A DNA stretch of 6,679 bases from Rhodanobacteraceae bacterium. Lineage in GTDB: Bacteria > Pseudomonadota > Gammaproteobacteria > Xanthomonadales > Rhodanobacteraceae. The translations under genes were made by a program, and so were the position numbers. Shown piece after piece: positions 5,428 through 6,679 of the stretch. The notes under the pieces were generated by a model that saw only the letters and a list, made by a program, of their open reading frames with translations, searched no databases and was not told where the DNA came from. Within the stretch, counting starts at the first letter, position 1, and every line of letters begins with the position of its first letter. The stretch is from the NCBI GenBank assembly GCA_025924775.1, contig JAICHS010000127.1, positions 1-6,679 on the forward strand, written 5' to 3'.

Positions 5428-5693
5428 GCGCGGGCGCGCCAGCGGGACGCCAGCCTGAGCCAGGGCGGCAGGTGGAACAGGCTCATCAGCAGGTACATCG
5501 GTGGCATCCCCGCCAGCGCTGACGCTGGCATGGATCCACACAGCATGCCCTCGCCTCCTCCGAACAGGCCCGCCAGCAACGCCATCGCCGCAAACGTCGG
5601 GGACGCCGCAAGGCACAGCCAGCCGGCGATCCCGCGCACTGCCAAACCATTGCCGCAGGCAGCGGTCACCCTGGATCTTGCCGTGGCTATCAC
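5415..5693 (-). CDS. Small two-helix membrane protein, hypothetical
   Basis: A 92-aa product with two hydrophobic stretches: about residues 19-45 (containing GWLCLAASPTFAAMALLAGL) and about 57-78 (ALAGMPPMYLLMSLFHL, then PPWLRL). It ends in an Arg-rich basic tail that would face the cytoplasm. I know no function, though the MPPMYLLMSLFHLPPWL part resembles small uncharacterised membrane proteins I have seen in proteobacteria. The start is taken as GTG at 5693-5691, with GGAA five bases upstream; a second in-frame GTG eight codons later is possible. It starts 18 bases after the DUF899 stop on the same strand, so the two are very likely co-transcribed. The stop codon lies in the loop of the shared hairpin with prc. 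The consistent membrane pattern and spacing argue for a real gene; the start is uncertain. Confidence 0.7.
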   Translation of the reverse strand: MIATARSRVTAACGNGLAVRGIAGWLCLAASPTFAAMALLAGLFGGGEGMLCGSMPASALAGMPPMYLLMSLFHLPPWLRLASRWRARAPRP

Positions 5694-5711
5694 CGTGGTT
5701 CCAGGCAGCGC

Positions 5712-6470
5712 TCAGGGTTCGGCGTACTCGTCGCGCCGACGCCACCAGATGCCATCCGCTTCGTTGCGACCACGTGGCGCGCGGTCGAGCCACTGGTAGG
5801 CGCCCCACAGGGCGTCCAACCCGCGCGCATACGTCGAATAGGTGTGGTGGACGACACCATCCGCGAGCACGAACGCGCTCATGCCCGGCAGTTCGCGCAG
5901 ATACGTTCGTCCGTCCACGCCGGACATTTCCGCAAACCGGTTGGGCGCATCCGGCGTCGAGCGCGACATCGCCGGATTCTTCCGGAAGTTGTATTCGTAC
6001 CCTTCGCGCTGCTGTTTGTCGGTCAACCCGACGCCATAGTCGGCGTTGAAGTCGCTCCCGAACGAGGACGCCCACGGAAAGGTCCAGCCCATCCGTTGCT
6101 CGTACGCCTGCAGTTTCGCCAGCGGCGCCCGCGAGACCGCCCACAGCATCACGTCGTGGTGGGCCAGGTGCTCGGTGAAGCCGTTGAAGCCGTCGGCAAT
6201 CATCGAACAGGACGGGCAACCCGCCCGATAATCCGGCCCGAACATGAAGTGATAGACGAGGAGCTGCGAGCGGCCCCTGAAGAGGTCGGCCAGCGACGCT
6301 TGCCCATCGTCGGTGCCGAATCGATAGTCCTTGTCAACGCGCACCCACGGCAGCGCCTGCCGCTGCCGCGCCAGCTCATCGCTACGCCGGGTCAATGCCT
6401 TCTCGGCCTCGAGCAGCTCCAGCCGCGCGGCCAGCCATTCCTCGCGTGTGCCAGTCCGATGGGTCGTCAT
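5712..6470 (-). CDS. DUF899 family thioredoxin-like protein
   Basis: A 252-aa cytoplasmic protein of the DUF899 family, predicted to have a thioredoxin-like fold. An N-terminal helical region (about 8-38) precedes the conserved PWVRVDKDYRF block (41-51). The core has LLVYHFMFGPD (70-80) followed at once by GCPSC, placing Cys85 and Cys88 as a CxxC pair where thioredoxin-like redox enzymes keep theirs. Later family blocks are GFNGFTEHL (94-102), the SSFGSDFNADYGV segment (135-147) and the VVHHTYSTYARGLD segment (206-219). The family's substrate is not established; a thiol oxidoreductase role is inference from the CxxC pair. No signal peptide is seen. The start is well supported by AAGGAG (complement of 6479-6484), eight bases before the ATG. 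It leads a two-gene unit with the small membrane protein and diverges from the gene starting near 6597. Confidence 0.9.
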   Translation of the reverse strand: MTTHRTGTREEWLAARLELLEAEKALTRRSDELARQRQALPWVRVDKDYRFGTDDGQASLADLFRGRSQLLVYHFMFGPDYRAGCPSCSMIADGFNGFTEHLAHHDVMLWAVSRAPLAKLQAYEQRMGWTFPWASSFGSDFNADYGVGLTDKQQREGYEYNFRKNPAMSRSTPDAPNRFAEMSGVDGRTYLRELPGMSAFVLADGVVHHTYSTYARGLDALWGAYQWLDRAPRGRNEADGIWWRRRDEYAEP

Positions 6471-6484
6471 GGTCGTGTCTCCTT

Positions 6485-6596
6485 CAGCGTCGTTCGGCGC
6501 CCGCCGCGGTGCGCGGGGGATCGTGGGTTAGATTAGGCACCCGGCGGCCAGGGTGGGAGTAACAATCGTGGCGCGATTGCAGACCGGCCCGTGCCG
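6485..6596. promoter_or_regulatory. Divergent intergenic region between the DUF899 gene and the next plus-strand gene
   Basis: This gap must carry the promoters for both divergent genes. The only AT-rich island is at 6528-6535 (TTAGATTA). It can be read as a -10 on either strand: TAGATT (6529-6534) for the rightward gene, or TAATCT (complement of 6530-6535) for the DUF899 gene. No convincing -35 element is visible on either side, so this is a location rather than a defined promoter. Confidence 0.3.
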
Positions 6597-6679
6597 ATGG
6601 ACGCGCTGATCACGGCGGCTGCGCGCGCGCTGGCAGCAGGCAATCCGCTCGGCGCGTTGAAGCGGGTCGCCTTGCGCGA
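6597..6679 (+). CDS. 5' end of a gene running off the window, possibly a helix-turn-helix/TPR-like regulator
   Basis: Twenty-seven codons are visible, starting MDALITAAARALAAG and continuing NPLGALKRVALR, a helical, Ala/Leu-rich N-terminus with strong third-position GC. From memory, proteins starting this way occur in proteobacteria as helix-turn-helix proteins with helical repeats, but I could not verify this and the fragment has no diagnostic motif. An in-frame GTG at 6591 is an alternative start. No clear ribosome site stands directly before either start; GGGAG at 6555-6559 is about 37 bases upstream of the ATG. It diverges from the DUF899 gene. Confidence 0.6.
   Translation, partial: MDALITAAARALAAGNPLGALKRVALR

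Noticed and set aside
5269..6219. Minus-strand open frame of 316 codons overlapping the DUF899 and membrane-protein genes
   Set aside because: It is in a different frame from two better-supported genes and runs into the prc 3' end; composition is Arg-rich.
5844..6536. Plus-strand open frame opposite the DUF899 gene
   Set aside because: DUF899 on the other strand has clear conserved motifs and a strong ribosome site; this frame is its shadow.

Overview
The window is GC-rich, dense bacterial DNA. The order of the genes (possible rlpA tail, dacC, the DUF493/YbeD gene, lipB) and their protein sequences point to a gammaproteobacterium of the Xanthomonadaceae/Lysobacteraceae group (Lysobacter, Luteimonas, Stenotrophomonas and relatives). 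This placement comes from remembered gene order and protein similarity, not from a database search.

Layout, left to right. Bases 1-58 hold the last 18 codons of a plus-strand gene, probably rlpA. Bases 59-519 carry no gene and are almost filled by a tandem array of a ~109-bp unit. The array has four copies plus a 14-bp stub; the two copies nearest dacC are about 95% identical, and copies decay towards the upstream gene. Then come dacC (520-1815, D,D-carboxypeptidase of the PBP5/6 type), a 95-codon DUF493/YbeD gene (1825-2112) and lipB (2208-2894, octanoyltransferase). A GGGAAC-type inverted repeat with 23-bp arms sits between the DUF493 gene and lipB, and its right arm forms part of the lipB reading frame. 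A 174-bp gap with a small palindrome and two strong stem-loops leads to prc (3069-5390, periplasmic tail-specific protease with PDZ and S41 domains).

The right end is on the other strand. A two-gene minus-strand unit, a DUF899 thioredoxin-like protein (6470-5712) followed by a small two-helix membrane protein (5693-5415), converges on prc. One 10-bp hairpin (5401-5427) lies between the convergent genes, and the stop codon of the membrane-protein gene is inside its loop. Diverging from the DUF899 gene, a new plus-strand CDS starts near 6597 and runs off the window.

Together, the left block is the cell-envelope and lipoylation cluster usual for this group: peptidoglycan trimming (DacC, probably RlpA), a small regulator-like protein (DUF493), and lipoate attachment (LipB). 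Prc is also an envelope protein; in E. coli it trims FtsI and degrades the peptidoglycan hydrolase MepS. lipA, the usual next gene after lipB, is absent here. The genes themselves are ordinary. The unusual material is in the gaps: the 109-bp array in front of dacC and the inverted repeat that has rewritten the 5' end of lipB. I found no CRISPR array, transposase, tRNA, rRNA or clear new multi-gene system.
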